In this document: positions 12,360 to 21,902 of the stretch, one piece after another
How the letters are laid out: each line of letters begins with the position of its first letter
Position numbering within the stretch: position 1 is the first letter of the stretch
NCBI RefSeq assembly: GCF_024699945.1
Contig: NZ_JAJOMY010000001.1
Coordinates: forward strand, 2,859,001 to 2,923,000
Length of the DNA stretch: 64,000 nt
Reading direction: 5' to 3'
Origin: Phenylobacterium sp. J426
GTDB lineage: Bacteria > Pseudomonadota > Alphaproteobacteria > Caulobacterales > Caulobacteraceae
Notes under the pieces: generated by a model
What the model was told of the DNA's origin: nothing
Seen by the model: the letters and a program-made list of their open reading frames with translations, nothing else
Databases searched by the model: none
Translations under genes and position numbers: made by a program

Positions 12360-12740
12360 ATGGCCAAGCAAGCAAAAGCCCGCCGTCTTACCGGCGCAGA
12401 GGCGATGGCCAAGGTGCGGACCCTCCGCACCAGCCCGCGCAAGCTCAACCTGGTGGCCCAGTCGATCCGCGGCCTCAAGGTTCAGCGCGCCCTCAACGAG
12501 CTGGAGTTCAGCCCCAAGCGCATCGCCAACGATGTGCGCAAGGCGCTCTACTCGGCCATCTCGAACGCCGAGAACAACCACAACCTCGACATCGACAACC
12601 TGGTCGTGGCCGAGGCCTTCGTGGGCAAGAACCTGATCATGAAGCGCTTCCACGCCCGTGCGCGGGGTCGCGCCTCGCGTATCGAGAAGCCGTTCAGCGA
12701 GATCACCATCGTGGTCCGCGAGCAAGGTGAGGCCGCCTAA
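12360..12740 (+). CDS. rplV: 50S ribosomal protein L22
   Basis: 126 residues. [19 protein letters not shown] and the hairpin loop [20 protein letters not shown] are the L22 signatures; the loop lines the exit tunnel near the macrolide site. The stop overlaps the rpsC start by one base. Confidence 0.97.
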   Translation: MAKQAKARRLTGAEAMAKVRTLRTSPRKLNLVAQSIRGLKVQRALNELEFSPKRIANDVRKALYSAISNAENNHNLDIDNLVVAEAFVGKNLIMKRFHARARGRASRIEKPFSEITIVVREQGEAA

Positions 12741-13498
12741 TGGGTCAGAAGATCAATCCCGTCGGGCTGCGCCTCGGCATCAACCGCACCTGGGACAGCC
12801 GCTGGTTCGCGGATGGCCCGGAGTACGGCCGGCTGCTGCACGAAGACATCAAGGTCCGTCGCGCGCTGAAGAAGCGCCTGTATCAGGCTGGCGTGTCGCG
12901 GATCATCATCGAGCGTCCGCACAAGAAGTGCCGCATCACCATCTATGCCGCGCGCCCCGGCGTGATCATCGGCAAGAAGGGCGCGGACATCGAGAAGCTG
13001 CGCAAGGACGTGGCGGCGATGACGGACGGCGAGGTTCACCTGAACATCGTCGAGATCCGCAAGCCGGAAACCGACGCCCAGCTGGTGGCCGAGAACATCG
13101 CCCAGCAGCTCGAACGCCGCGTGGCCTTCCGCCGCGCGATGAAGCGCTCGATGCAGTCGGCGATGCGCCTGGGCGCCAAGGGCGTCCGGATCAACGTCTC
13201 GGGCCGCCTCGGCGGCGCCGAAATCGCCCGCATGGAGTGGTATCGCGAAGGCCGCGTGCCGCTGCACACCCTGCGCGCCGACGTGGACTACGGCTTCACC
13301 GAGGCCAAGACCACCTACGGCGTGATCGGCGTGAAGGTGTGGGTGTTCAAGGGCGAGGTGCTCGAGCACGACCCGATGGCTCTCGACAAGCGCCTGGCTG
13401 GCGAAAGCGGCCCGGCCGGCGAGGGTGGCGGCCGTGAACGTGGCGACCGTCCGGATCGTGGCCCCCGTCGCGATCGCCGTGAATCGGCGAACGCCTAA
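12740..13498 (+). CDS. rpsC: 30S ribosomal protein S3
   Basis: 252 residues. N-terminal [14 protein letters not shown], a KH type II domain with [16 protein letters not shown], and a C-terminal domain with [16 protein letters not shown]3 forms part of the mRNA entry tunnel and its helicase activity. A Gly/Arg/Asp-rich tail of about 30 residues ends the protein, longer than in E. coli. Confidence 0.98.
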   Translation: MGQKINPVGLRLGINRTWDSRWFADGPEYGRLLHEDIKVRRALKKRLYQAGVSRIIIERPHKKCRITIYAARPGVIIGKKGADIEKLRKDVAAMTDGEVHLNIVEIRKPETDAQLVAENIAQQLERRVAFRRAMKRSMQSAMRLGAKGVRINVSGRLGGAEIARMEWYREGRVPLHTLRADVDYGFTEAKTTYGVIGVKVWVFKGEVLEHDPMALDKRLAGESGPAGEGGGRERGDRPDRGPRRDRRESANA

Positions 13499-13509
13499 GG
13501 ACCTGAACC

Positions 13510-13938
13510 ATGCTGTCTCCGAAGAAGACCAAGTATCGTAAGCAGTTCAAGGGCCGCATCCACGGCACGGCCAAGGGCGGGTTCACGCTGAACTTCGGCT
13601 CCTACGGCCTGAAGTCGATGGAGCCCGAGCGCATCACGGCGCGTCAGATCGAAGCGGCCCGCCGCGCGATCACCCGCCAGATGAAGCGCCAAGGCCGAGT
13701 GTGGATCCGGGTGTTCCCCGACGTGCCGGTGACCGGCAAGCCGGCGGAAGTCCGGATGGGCTCGGGCAAGGGTTCGGTCGAGTACTGGGCCGCCCGCGTC
13801 CACCCTGGCCGGATCATGTTCGAAATCGACGGCGTGCCGGATGACGTCGCCCGCGAAGCTCTGCGCCTCGGCGCGGCCAAGCTTCCGGTCAAGACGCGCA
13901 TCGTCACCCGCATCGACGCCGCCGTGGAGCACGCGTGA
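13510..13938 (+). CDS. rplP: 50S ribosomal protein L16
   Basis: 142 residues: [16 protein letters not shown] at the start, and [24 protein letters not shown] as the signature containing the arginine that YcfD-type oxygenases hydroxylate in other bacteria. L16 organises the A-site finger of the 50S. The TGA overlaps the rpmC ATG. Confidence 0.97.
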   Translation: MLSPKKTKYRKQFKGRIHGTAKGGFTLNFGSYGLKSMEPERITARQIEAARRAITRQMKRQGRVWIRVFPDVPVTGKPAEVRMGSGKGSVEYWAARVHPGRIMFEIDGVPDDVAREALRLGAAKLPVKTRIVTRIDAAVEHA

Positions 13939-14132
13939 TGAAGATCGACGAAGTTCGCGGCCTGACGGCCGACCAGCTGAACGAGCAGCTCGTGTCCCTG
14001 AAGAAGGAGCAGTTCAACCTGCGCTTCCAGAAGGCGACGGGTCAGCTCGAGAAGACCCACCGCGTGAACGAGCTGCGCAAGGACATTGCGCGGATCCAGA
14101 CCGTTCTGCGCGCCAAGCAGGCTCAGGCCTGA
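13938..14132 (+). CDS. rpmC: 50S ribosomal protein L29
   Basis: 64 residues from ATG 13938 (ATGA overlap with rplP; the GTG just upstream is less likely). [17 protein letters not shown] and [19 protein letters not shown] are typical two-helix L29. It lies next to L23 at the tunnel exit. Confidence 0.95.
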   Translation: MKIDEVRGLTADQLNEQLVSLKKEQFNLRFQKATGQLEKTHRVNELRKDIARIQTVLRAKQAQA

Positions 14133-14146
14133 GGAGACTGACGTAA

Positions 14147-14395
14147 ATGCCGAAACGAATTCTCGAAGGCGTCGTCGTCTCGGACAAGGGCGACAAGACG
14201 GTCGTGGTGAAGGTCGAGCGGACCTTCCTGCACCCGGTGCTGAAGAAGACCGTTCGCCGGTCGAAGAAGTACCACGCCCACGACGAGGCGAACACCTACA
14301 AGGTCGGCGAGGTCGCCCGCATCATCGAATGCGCGCCCAAGTCGAAGCTCAAAACCTGGGAAGTGCTGCCTAAGGGCGGCGCGGCCCAAGCGTAA
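14147..14395 (+). CDS. rpsQ: 30S ribosomal protein S17
   Basis: 82 residues: [20 protein letters not shown], then [20 protein letters not shown]. An OB-fold primary 16S binder. It follows rpmC by 14 bases and closes the S10 group. Confidence 0.96.
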   Translation: MPKRILEGVVVSDKGDKTVVVKVERTFLHPVLKKTVRRSKKYHAHDEANTYKVGEVARIIECAPKSKLKTWEVLPKGGAAQA

Positions 14396-14407
14396 GGATC
14401 GAGACCT

Positions 14408-14776
14408 ATGATCCAGATGCAAACTAACCTGGACGTCGCCGACAATTCCGGCGCCCGCCGGGTCATGTGCATCAAGGTGCTGGGCGGCGCGAAGCGCCGT
14501 TATGCCGGCGTCGGTGACAAGATCGTCGTCTCCGTGAAGGAGGCGATTCCGCGCGGCCGCGTGAAGAAGGGCGATGTGCTGCAGGCCATCGTCGTGCGCA
14601 CCAGCCAGGGCATCAAGCGTAAAGACGGCTCGATGATCCGCTTCGACAAGAACGCGGCCGTGATCGTCAACAAGCAATCCGAGCCGATCGGCACGCGGAT
14701 CTTTGGCCCGGTTCCCCGTGAACTGCGCGCGAAGAACCACATGAAGATCATCTCGCTCGCGCCTGAGGTGCTGTAA
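14408..14776 (+). CDS. rplN: 50S ribosomal protein L14
   Basis: 122 residues: [20 protein letters not shown] and [21 protein letters not shown]14 forms an intersubunit bridge and is the docking site of the silencing factor RsfS. First of the spc group, 12 bases after rpsQ with no visible promoter; it shares one base with rplX (TAATG). Confidence 0.97.
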   Translation: MIQMQTNLDVADNSGARRVMCIKVLGGAKRRYAGVGDKIVVSVKEAIPRGRVKKGDVLQAIVVRTSQGIKRKDGSMIRFDKNAAVIVNKQSEPIGTRIFGPVPRELRAKNHMKIISLAPEVL

Positions 14777-15090
14777 TGGCCGCGAAGATCAAGAAGGGGG
14801 ACCGGGTCGTGGTCCTCGCCGGCAAGGACAAGGGCCGCCAGGGTGCGGTCACCAAGGTGTTCCCGCAGGAGCAACGCGTCCTGGTCGAGGGTATCAACAT
14901 CGTCCAGCGGCACACGCGCCCCTCGCAGACGGATCCCCAGGGCGGGATCAAGAACAAGGAAGCGCCGATCCACCTGTCGAACGTGGCTCTGGTCGACTCC
15001 AAGGGCAAGCCGACCCGCGTCGGCTTCCGCGTGGACGGCGACAAGAAGGTGCGTATCGCCAAGACGACCGGCGAGGTGATCAATGGCTGA
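14776..15090 (+). CDS. rplX: 50S ribosomal protein L24
   Basis: 104 residues with an N-terminal KOW motif ([19 protein letters not shown]). L24 initiates 50S assembly at the 5' end of 23S rRNA. Its 3' end overlaps rplE by eight bases, implying translational coupling. Confidence 0.96.
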   Translation: MAAKIKKGDRVVVLAGKDKGRQGAVTKVFPQEQRVLVEGINIVQRHTRPSQTDPQGGIKNKEAPIHLSNVALVDSKGKPTRVGFRVDGDKKVRIAKTTGEVING

Positions 15091-15652
15091 TCAAGCTTAC
15101 GAACCGCGGCTCAAGACCGAGTACCGCGAGCGCATCCGCAAGTCGCTGAAGGAACGCTTCGGCTACACGAACGAGATGCAGATCCCGAAGCTCGAGAAGA
15201 TCGTGATCAACATGGGTGTGGGCGAAGCTGTCGCCGACTCCAAGAAGATCAACTCGGCCATGGCGGACCTGGCGAAGATCGCCGGTCAGAAGCCGGTGCC
15301 GACCAAGGCCCGGACTTCGATCGCCGGCTTCAAGCTGCGCGAAGGCATGACGGTCGGCTGCAAGGTCACGCTGCGCAAGGACCAGATGTACGAGTTCCTC
15401 GACCGTCTGATCACCATCGCGCTGCCGCGCGTGAAGGACTTCCGGGGCCTGAAGCCCACGTCGTTCGACGGTCGCGGCAACTACGCCATGGGTCTGAAGG
15501 AGCACATCGTGTTCCCGGAGATCAACTACGACCAGATCGACCAGATCTGGGGCATGGACATCATCGTCACCACCACCGCGAAGACCGACGACGAGGCTCG
15601 CGAGCTTCTCCGGGAATTCCAGTTCCCGTTCGTTCAAGCGGGGCAGGGGTAA
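15083..15652 (+). CDS. rplE: 50S ribosomal protein L5
   Basis: 189 residues. [19 protein letters not shown] is the L5 signature, with [17 protein letters not shown] in the core. L5 binds 5S rRNA and contacts P-site tRNA and S13. The start lies inside rplX. Confidence 0.97.
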   Translation: MADQAYEPRLKTEYRERIRKSLKERFGYTNEMQIPKLEKIVINMGVGEAVADSKKINSAMADLAKIAGQKPVPTKARTSIAGFKLREGMTVGCKVTLRKDQMYEFLDRLITIALPRVKDFRGLKPTSFDGRGNYAMGLKEHIVFPEINYDQIDQIWGMDIIVTTTAKTDDEARELLREFQFPFVQAGQG

Positions 15653-15656
15653 TCAC

Positions 15657-15962
15657 ATGGCCAAGAAAAGCGCCGTCAACCGCAACGAACGGGTCAAGAA
15701 GCTCGTCAAGCAATACTCCGCCAAGCGCCAGGCGCTGAAGGAGATCGCGAACAACGAGAGCCTCCCGCTCGAAGAACGTTTCGAAGCCCGCCTGAAGCTT
15801 GCCGAACTGCCGCGCAACTCGGCGAAAGTCCGCATCCGCAACCGCTGCGAAGTGACGGGCCGCCCGCGCGCCTATTACCGCAAGCTGAAGATGAGCCGGA
15901 TCTCGCTGCGGGAGCTCGGCTCCCACGGTCTGATCCCCGGCCTCGTCAAGTCGAGCTGGTAG
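15657..15962 (+). CDS. rpsN: 30S ribosomal protein S14 (zinc-independent form)
   Basis: 101 residues. [20 protein letters not shown] is the conserved core and it ends LVKSSW. Only one Cys is present, so this is the long zinc-free S14 type rather than the 61-residue CxxC form. It starts four bases after rplE. Confidence 0.97.
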   Translation: MAKKSAVNRNERVKKLVKQYSAKRQALKEIANNESLPLEERFEARLKLAELPRNSAKVRIRNRCEVTGRPRAYYRKLKMSRISLRELGSHGLIPGLVKSSW

Positions 15963-15974
15963 GAGGGTCCTCAG

Positions 15975-16370
15975 ATGGTCAACGACCCCATCGGCGATCT
16001 GATCGCCCGCATCAAGAACGCCGCCTCGCGCGGCCGGTCCAAGCTCTCGACGCCGGCGTCGAAGATGCGCGCGCGCGTCCTCGATGTCCTGACCGAGGAA
16101 GGCTACATCCGCGGCTACCACCTGGTGGAAAAGCCCGGCGCCTTCCCGGAGTTCGAGATCGAGCTGAAGTACTTCGACGGCCAGCCGGTCATCGTGGAGA
16201 TCAGCCGCGTCTCGAAGCCCGGCCGTCGCGTCTATTCGTCGATCAAGGACCTGAAGCCCGTGAAGAACGGCCTCGGGATCTCGATCCTGTCGACGCCGAA
16301 GGGCGTCATGTCGGACAACGCGGCCCGCGAGGCCAACGTTGGCGGCGAAGTCCTCTGCCGGGTCTACTAA
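15975..16370 (+). CDS. rpsH: 30S ribosomal protein S8
   Basis: 131 residues: [19 protein letters not shown] at the start and [21 protein letters not shown] at the 16S-binding C-terminus. In E. coli S8 represses spc translation at the rplE region; no mimic is evident here. rplF follows after one base. Confidence 0.97.
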   Translation: MVNDPIGDLIARIKNAASRGRSKLSTPASKMRARVLDVLTEEGYIRGYHLVEKPGAFPEFEIELKYFDGQPVIVEISRVSKPGRRVYSSIKDLKPVKNGLGISILSTPKGVMSDNAAREANVGGEVLCRVY

Positions 16371-16371
16371 G

Positions 16372-16905
16372 ATGTCTCGTATCGGTAAGAAGGCGGTCGC
16401 GGTCCCCAGCGGGGTGACAGTGACCATCGACGGCCAGACGGTGACGGTGAAGGGGCCCAAGGGCCAACTCGCCTGGACCGTGGCCGAAGAGATCGAAGTC
16501 CGCCAGGAAGGCTCCGAGCTCCTGCTGACAAAGCGTCAGGACACCACGCGCGCGCAAGCGATGTGGGGCCTTTCGCGCACGCTGGTGAGCAACATGGTCA
16601 CGGGTGTCACCCAAGGCTATGAGGAGACCCTCGAGCTCGTGGGCGTGGGCTACCGCGCTGCGATGAAGGGCCAGGCCCTTTCGATGCAGCTCGGCTTCTC
16701 CCACGACGTGGACATTCCGGCTCCGCAAGGCATCAGCTTCGCGACCCCGAAGCAGACCGAGATCAAGATCTCGGGCATCGACAAGCAGCTGGTCGGCGAA
16801 ACCGCCGCCCGGATCCGCCGCATCCGTCCGCCGGAACCCTACAAGGGCAAGGGCGTGCGGTATGCGGGCGAGAAGGTCCGGCGCAAGGAAGGCAAGAAGA
16901 AGTAA
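16372..16905 (+). CDS. rplF: 50S ribosomal protein L6
   Basis: 177 residues from ATG 16372 ([15 protein letters not shown]); a longer in-frame start inside rpsH is rejected because this is the universal L6 opening. The second domain has [22 protein letters not shown]. It lies near the sarcin-ricin loop. Confidence 0.97.
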   Translation: MSRIGKKAVAVPSGVTVTIDGQTVTVKGPKGQLAWTVAEEIEVRQEGSELLLTKRQDTTRAQAMWGLSRTLVSNMVTGVTQGYEETLELVGVGYRAAMKGQALSMQLGFSHDVDIPAPQGISFATPKQTEIKISGIDKQLVGETAARIRRIRPPEPYKGKGVRYAGEKVRRKEGKKK

Positions 16906-16908
16906 GCC

Positions 16909-17265
16909 ATGGCGCTCTCTCCCCGCGATTCCACCAAGCGCCGCGCCCAGCGCGTCCGCACGCACCTCAAGAAGGTGGCGAACGGCCGTCCGCGCCTGTC
17001 CGTCTTCCGGTCGTCCAAGAACATCTACGCCCAGGTCATCGATGATGAGAACGGCGTGACGCTCGCGGCCGCCTCCTCGCTGGAAGGCGAGAAGAAGGAA
17101 AAGGGCGCCGACAAGGACGCCGCAGCCCGCGTAGGCGCCCTCGTGGCGCAGCGCGCCATCGAGAAGGGCGTCAAGGACGTCGTTTTCGACCGTGGCGGCT
17201 ATCTGTACCACGGCCGGGTGAAGGCCCTGGCCGACGCCGCGCGCGAAGCCGGCCTGAATTTCTAA
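16909..17265 (+). CDS. rplR: 50S ribosomal protein L18
   Basis: 118 residues: [18 protein letters not shown] and [27 protein letters not shown], the 5S rRNA-binding L18 signatures. It starts three bases after rplF and ends nine before rpsE. Confidence 0.97.
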   Translation: MALSPRDSTKRRAQRVRTHLKKVANGRPRLSVFRSSKNIYAQVIDDENGVTLAAASSLEGEKKEKGADKDAAARVGALVAQRAIEKGVKDVVFDRGGYLYHGRVKALADAAREAGLNF

Positions 17266-17274
17266 GGAACGATC

Positions 17275-17865
17275 ATGGCTCGCAGAGACGAACAGCGCGG
17301 CGATCGTCGCAATCGGAACGAGGAAGAGCGCGACAGCGAACTCGTCGAGAAGCTGGTCCACATCAACCGCGTCGCCGCCACCGTGAAAGGTGGTCGTCGC
17401 TTCTCGTTCGCCGCCCTGATGGTGGTCGGTGATCAGAAGGGCCGCGTGGGCTTCGGTCACGGCAAGGCGCGCGAAGTGCCGGAAGCCATCCGTAAGGCGA
17501 CCGAAGAGGCCAAGAAGTCGATGATCCGCGTGCCGCTCCGCGAGAGCCGCACCCTGCACCACGACGGCGACGGCCGTTGGGGCGCGGGCAAGGTGATGGT
17601 CCGCGCGGCGCCTCCCGGCACCGGCGTCATCGCCGGCGGTCCGATGCGTGCGGTGCTCGAAACCCTTGGCGTCCAGGACGTCGTGGGCAAGTCGACCGGC
17701 TCGTCGAACCCCTACAACATGGTGCGCGCGACCTTCGAGGCGCTGAAGGCCCAGTCCTCGCCCCGCCAGGTCGCCGCCAAGCGCGGCAAGAAGGTCTCCG
17801 ACGTGATCGGCCGCCGCGCCGATGGCGCGTCGGCGGCTCAACCCGCCGCGGATGCGGAAGGTTAA
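17275..17865 (+). CDS. rpsE: 30S ribosomal protein S5
   Basis: 196 residues. The double-stranded RNA-binding domain has [25 protein letters not shown], and the S5 fold has [16 protein letters not shown] and [16 protein letters not shown]5 guards fidelity at the mRNA entry. It has an Ala-rich C-terminal tail typical of the group. Confidence 0.97.
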   Translation: MARRDEQRGDRRNRNEEERDSELVEKLVHINRVAATVKGGRRFSFAALMVVGDQKGRVGFGHGKAREVPEAIRKATEEAKKSMIRVPLRESRTLHHDGDGRWGAGKVMVRAAPPGTGVIAGGPMRAVLETLGVQDVVGKSTGSSNPYNMVRATFEALKAQSSPRQVAAKRGKKVSDVIGRRADGASAAQPAADAEG

Positions 17866-17868
17866 GTC

Positions 17869-18045
17869 ATGGCCCAGATCAAAGTTCGTCAGACCGGCAG
17901 CCCGATCCGCCGGACCAAGGACCAGCGCGCCACGCTCATCGGCCTCGGCCTGAACCGCGTGGGCCGCGTTTCCACCCTGGAAGACACCCCGGCCGTCCGC
18001 GGCATGGTCGCCAAGGTGGCCCACCTCGTCGAGGTGGTGGAATAG
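17869..18045 (+). CDS. rpmD: 50S ribosomal protein L30
   Basis: 58 residues ([20 protein letters not shown], later [13 protein letters not shown]), starting three bases after rpsE. The length and the [11 protein letters not shown] core are those of bacterial L30. It is followed by an unusually long, structured gap before rplO. Confidence 0.95.
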   Translation: MAQIKVRQTGSPIRRTKDQRATLIGLGLNRVGRVSTLEDTPAVRGMVAKVAHLVEVVE

Positions 18046-18078
18046 CCATCGGTTTCGTGCCATAGGCACGGACCTCAA

Positions 18079-18119
18079 GGGCGAGGCGAGAGCCTCGCCC
18101 GTCGGCGTTTTGGCCGACC
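18079..18119 (+). promoter_or_regulatory. Tandem hairpins in the rpmD-rplO gap
   Basis: A 9-bp stem GGGCGAGGC/GCCTCGCCC (18079-18087, 18092-18100, GAGA loop) is followed directly by GTCGGC-GTTTT-G-GCCGAC (about 18101-18118). A third small stem (GGGGC-ACG-GCCCC) precedes the rplO Shine-Dalgarno AAGGAG. The 132-base gap has no ORF. It may attenuate, process or uncouple rplO-secY from the upstream genes. Confidence 0.5.
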
Positions 18120-18177
18120 TGTTTTCATCAGCCGAGTCGGGGCACGGCCCCGGCGTCAGATCTCCAAGGAGAGGCAT

Positions 18178-18673
18178 ATGACCAAGCTCAACGAACTCGC
18201 CCCGCGTGAAGGCTCCACCAAGAACCGCATGCGCGTCGGCCGTGGCCCGGGCTCGGGCAAGGGGCAAGACCGCCGGTCGCGGCGTGAAGGGTCAGAAGGC
18301 GCGCACCGGTGTGTCGATCGCGGGCTTCGAAGGCGGTCAGATGCCGCTGCACATGCGCATGCCCAAGCGCGGCTTCAACAGCCTCAACCGCAAGGACTTC
18401 GCCGAGGTGAACCTGTGGCGGATCGAGCAGGCGATCGCCGCCGGCAAGCTCGACGCCAAGGGCGCGATCGACGCCGAGGCGCTCGTGAAGGCCGGCGTGA
18501 TCCGCCGCGCGAAGGACGGCGTGAAGCTGCTTGGCAAGGGCGAGCTGAAGTCGAAGCTCGACCTGACCGTCTATTCGGCCACGGCCTCGGCCCGCGCGGC
18601 CGTCGAGAAGGCCGGCGGCAAGCTCACCACCACCAAGGTGGAAGCCCCCGCTGACGCTTCGGCGGAAGCCTAA
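18178..18673 (+). CDS. rplO: 50S ribosomal protein L15 (apparent frameshift)
   Basis: The gene starts at ATG 18178 ([29 protein letters not shown]) behind AAGGAG and continues one frame over ([15 protein letters not shown] to the end). Removing one G from the GGGG at 18261-18264 restores a normal L15 of about 164 residues, so the span is 3n+1. L15 is a late 50S assembly protein and seldom dispensable, and both halves are perfectly conserved, so a sequencing error is far more likely than a real mutation. secY follows. Confidence 0.9.
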
Positions 18674-18755
18674 GACTCATCGTGACGTCGCCGGCCTCGC
18701 TATCGCGGCCGGCGCGTCCTATGTGAGCGTGACTACGAGTCAGGGGATACGCTGA

Positions 18756-20105
18756 ATGGCTTCGGCCGCCGAACAGCTCGCCGCCAACATGAACTTCGGG
18801 GCCTTCGCGAAGGCCACCGAACTTCACAAGCGCATCTGGTTCACTCTTCTGGCGATGATCGTCTACAGGGCGGGCTGTTACATCCCGATCCCCGGGATCG
18901 ACGCCGCCGCCCTGCAGCAGGCGTTCCAGGGCCAGGCCCAGGGCATCCTGGGCATGTTCAACATGTTCTCGGGCGGCGCCGTGGAGCGGATGGCGCTCTT
19001 CGCCCTGAACGTGATGCCGTACATCTCGGCCTCGATCATCGTTCAGCTCCTGGGCTCAGTTTACCCGCCGTGGGAGAAGCTGCGGAAGGAAGGCGGCGAG
19101 GCGGGCCGAAAGCAGCTCAACCAGTACACGCGCTACCTGACGGTCGTGCTGGCGCTGTTCCAGTCGTTCGGGATCGCCATGGGCCTGTCCCAGAGCCCGG
19201 GTCTGGTCGAGAATCCGGGTCTGTTCTTCGTGGTCTCAACGGTCGTGACCCTGACCGGCGGCACCATGTTCCTGATGTGGCTGGGCGAGCAGATCACCAG
19301 CCGCGGCGTAGGCAACGGCATCAGCCTGATCATTTTCGCGGGCATCGTCGCGGTCCTGCCGCGCTATATCGCCCAGGCGTTCGAGATGGCGCGCACCGGC
19401 GCCATGAGCGGCGGCGCGCTCCTTATGATCGCCGTCCTGGTGATCGGCGTGACCGTGGCGATCGTCTTCATGGAGCGCTCGCAGCGCCGCCTGCTGGTGC
19501 AGTATCCCAAGCGCCAGATGGGTAACCGCATGTTCGGCGGCGACACCTCGTTCCTGCCGCTGAAGATCAACACCGCCGGCGTCATCCCGCCCATCTTCGC
19601 CTCGTCGCTGCTGCTGCTGCCCACGACGGTGATGGGCTTCGCGGCCCAGGCCAACCTGCCGGACTACATGCAGTGGCTGCCTGGCCTTACGGGCCAGCTC
19701 CAGCACGGCCGTCCGCTGTTCATGGTGCTCTATGGCGCCCTGATCATCTTCTTCTGCTTCTTCTACACGTCGATCGTCTTCAATCCCGAGGACACCGCGG
19801 AGAACCTGCGGAAGTATGGCGGCTTCCTGCCGGGCATCCGTCCCGGCAAGCGTACAGCCGAGTACCTCGACTTCGTGTTGACCCGACTGACGGTGATCGG
19901 CGCCGCCTACATCACTCTCGTCTGCCTGCTGCCGGAGGCCATGATCGGCTTCTACAACGTGCAGTTCTACATGGGCGGCACGAGCCTGCTGATCGTGGTC
20001 AGCGTCACCATGGACACGGTGGCTCAGATCCAGTCGCACCTGCTGGCGCACCAGTATGAGGGGCTGATCAAGAAGTCGAAGCTGCGCGGCGGCCGGCAGC
20101 GCTAG
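18756..20105 (+). CDS. secY: Protein translocase subunit SecY
   Basis: 449 residues with ten hydrophobic segments. GCYIPIPGIDAAALQ opens the first membrane/plug region, PYISASIIVQLLGSVYPPWEKL is the TM2 region, and GNGISLIIFAGIV and FNPEDTAENLRKYGGFLPGIRPG (split by convention) are the cytosolic loop motifs. SecY forms the membrane channel with SecE and SecG. It ends the spc group, and adk follows after 64 bases. Confidence 0.97.
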   Translation: MASAAEQLAANMNFGAFAKATELHKRIWFTLLAMIVYRAGCYIPIPGIDAAALQQAFQGQAQGILGMFNMFSGGAVERMALFALNVMPYISASIIVQLLGSVYPPWEKLRKEGGEAGRKQLNQYTRYLTVVLALFQSFGIAMGLSQSPGLVENPGLFFVVSTVVTLTGGTMFLMWLGEQITSRGVGNGISLIIFAGIVAVLPRYIAQAFEMARTGAMSGGALLMIAVLVIGVTVAIVFMERSQRRLLVQYPKRQMGNRMFGGDTSFLPLKINTAGVIPPIFASSLLLLPTTVMGFAAQANLPDYMQWLPGLTGQLQHGRPLFMVLYGALIIFFCFFYTSIVFNPEDTAENLRKYGGFLPGIRPGKRTAEYLDFVLTRLTVIGAAYITLVCLLPEAMIGFYNVQFYMGGTSLLIVVSVTMDTVAQIQSHLLAHQYEGLIKKSKLRGGRQR

Positions 20106-20169
20106 ATCTAGAGTTCGGGGAGAGCCGTCGGCGCCGCCAAGAGCGCCGGCGAGGGGAGGGCAGCAGCCG

Positions 20170-20736
20170 ATGAACCTGATCCTGTTCGGACCGCCGGCGG
20201 CGGGCAAGGGCACCCAGGCCAAGCGCCTGGTCGAAGAGCGGAACATGGTCCAGCTCTCGACGGGCGACATGCTGCGCGCCGCGATCGCGTCGGGCTCGGA
20301 CCTCGGCAAGCGCGTCGAGGGCATCATGCAGCGCGGCGAGCTGGTGTCGGACGAGATCGTCATCGAGCTGATCGAAAGCCGGCTGCCCGAGGCCGAGGCC
20401 GCTGGCGGCGCGATCTTCGACGGCTTCCCGCGCACGCTGGCGCAGGCCCAGGCGCTCGACGTGATGCTTGAGGGGCGAGGCCGTCAGATCGACCTCGTCG
20501 TGCGCCTGAAGGTCGACGACGAAGTGCTGACCCAGCGCATCGCCGGCCGCTACGCCGAATCGGGCCGGCCGGACGACAATCCCGAGAGCTTCAAGGTGCG
20601 CCTCGGCGCATATAACGCCCAGACCGCGCCGCTGCTGCCGTACTACGAGGGCCAGGGCAAGCTGGTGGAAGTGGACGGGATGGGCTCGATCGCGAGCGTC
20701 GCCGCGGCCATCGACGCAGCGCTGGCGCGGGCGTGA
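20170..20736 (+). CDS. adk: Adenylate kinase
   Basis: 188 residues. P-loop GPPAAGKGTQAKRL, NMP-binding STGDMLRAAI, FDGFPRTLAQAQALD, and GRYAESGRPDDN in place of the long LID domain. This is the short, zinc-free form usual in alphaproteobacteria. It interconverts ATP plus AMP and two ADP. The secY-adk-rpsM order is conserved. Confidence 0.96.
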   Translation: MNLILFGPPAAGKGTQAKRLVEERNMVQLSTGDMLRAAIASGSDLGKRVEGIMQRGELVSDEIVIELIESRLPEAEAAGGAIFDGFPRTLAQAQALDVMLEGRGRQIDLVVRLKVDDEVLTQRIAGRYAESGRPDDNPESFKVRLGAYNAQTAPLLPYYEGQGKLVEVDGMGSIASVAAAIDAALARA

Positions 20737-20919
20737 TTTTGCGCCGTCGCCTCCCGGCGGCCGTTTACGCCGCAGGCATGGCCAAGTTGCCAGCCTGCGC
20801 GACGCATGCTTTCCTTAACCATCCCGGGGTTAATTCCTCGGGGACGACGCTATCCAGCGCGGGAAGGGGCGAACCCCTTGCGTGCGCAGGAAATCGTTCA
20901 CTTTTGGGCGTTTCCGCCA

Positions 20920-20947
20920 TTGACGGAGACGCGCCGATCCCTATAAC
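20920..20947 (+). promoter_or_regulatory. Sigma-70 type promoter of the alpha operon (rpsM)
   Basis: TTGACG (20920-20925), 16 bases, TATAAC (20942-20947), in the 319-base gap between adk and rpsM. The rest of the gap has no convincing gene. This promoter would drive rpsM-rpsK-rpoA and probably rplQ with a leader of about 100 nt. Confidence 0.75.
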
Positions 20948-21055
20948 GAAGCGCTTCCGCGAAAGAGCGCGAAGGACGCGCCGGCCTATGCCTATGGCAG
21001 CAAGGGGCCGGGGCGCCGTTCGCGCTTCTCTTGCGTGATCAGGAGATCTTCCCAC

Positions 21056-21424
21056 GTGGCCCGTATCGCTGGCGTCAACATTCCCACCAACAAGCGCGTC
21101 ATCATCGCGCTGCAGTACATCCATGGCATCGGCGCGGCGAAGGCCCGCGAGATCGTCAGCAAGGTCGGCATCGAAGACGCCCGGCGCGTCAATCAGCTGA
21201 CCGACCAGGAGGTGCTGCAGATCCGCGAGACGATCGACCGCGACTACATGGTCGAAGGCGACCTGCGTCGCGAGACTGCGGTCAACATCAAGCGCCTGAT
21301 GGACCTGGCCTGCTACCGCGGCCTGCGTCACCGCAAGGGCCTGCCGGTCCGCGGTCAGCGCACGCACACCAACGCCCGGACCCGCAAGGGCCCGGCCAAG
21401 CCGATCGCCGGCAAGAAGAAGTAA
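21056..21424 (+). CDS. rpsM: 30S ribosomal protein S13
   Basis: 122 residues from GTG 21056, with AGGAG 11 bases upstream. [15 protein letters not shown] is the exact S13 opening, so a longer frame start at 21035 is rejected. The C-terminus has [21 protein letters not shown]13 contacts P-site tRNA and bridges to L5. Confidence 0.97.
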   Translation: MARIAGVNIPTNKRVIIALQYIHGIGAAKAREIVSKVGIEDARRVNQLTDQEVLQIRETIDRDYMVEGDLRRETAVNIKRLMDLACYRGLRHRKGLPVRGQRTHTNARTRKGPAKPIAGKKK

Positions 21425-21439
21425 GAGAGTCTAGCTCCG

Positions 21440-21829
21440 ATGGCCAAGGAACCGGCGCGCGTCAAACGCCGCGAGCGCAAGAACATCACGTCGGGCGTCG
21501 CCCACGTGAATGCTTCGTTCAACAACACGATGGTGACGATCACCGACGCCCAGGGGAACACCATCTCCTGGTCGAGCGCCGGGCTGATGGGCTTCAAAGG
21601 CTCGCGGAAGTCGACGCCCTACGCCGCCCAGATGGCGGCCGAGGACGCGGGCCGCAAGGCCGCCGAACACGGCGTGCGCACCCTGGAAGTGAACGTCTCG
21701 GGTCCGGGTTCGGGCCGCGAGTCGGCGCTGCGGGCCCTGCAGGCGGTCGGCATGACGATCACCACCATCCGCGATGTGACCCCGATTCCGCACAACGGCT
21801 GCCGTCCGCCGAAGCGCCGTCGGGTCTGA
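21440..21829 (+). CDS. rpsK: 30S ribosomal protein S11
   Basis: 129 residues: [21 protein letters not shown] and [17 protein letters not shown]. It is part of the 30S platform beside the mRNA exit. It starts 15 bases after rpsM. Confidence 0.97.
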   Translation: MAKEPARVKRRERKNITSGVAHVNASFNNTMVTITDAQGNTISWSSAGLMGFKGSRKSTPYAAQMAAEDAGRKAAEHGVRTLEVNVSGPGSGRESALRALQAVGMTITTIRDVTPIPHNGCRPPKRRRV

Positions 21830-21902
21830 GTAACATCGTACTGCAATTCAAGGCGCCGGACCGCGTTTGCGGCCGGCGATCCTGCGTTCCGAGGGACACC
21901 CT

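Noticed and set aside
16306-18267. 653-codon antisense frame over rplF to rpmD
   Set aside because: Codon-bias shadow of the spc genes.
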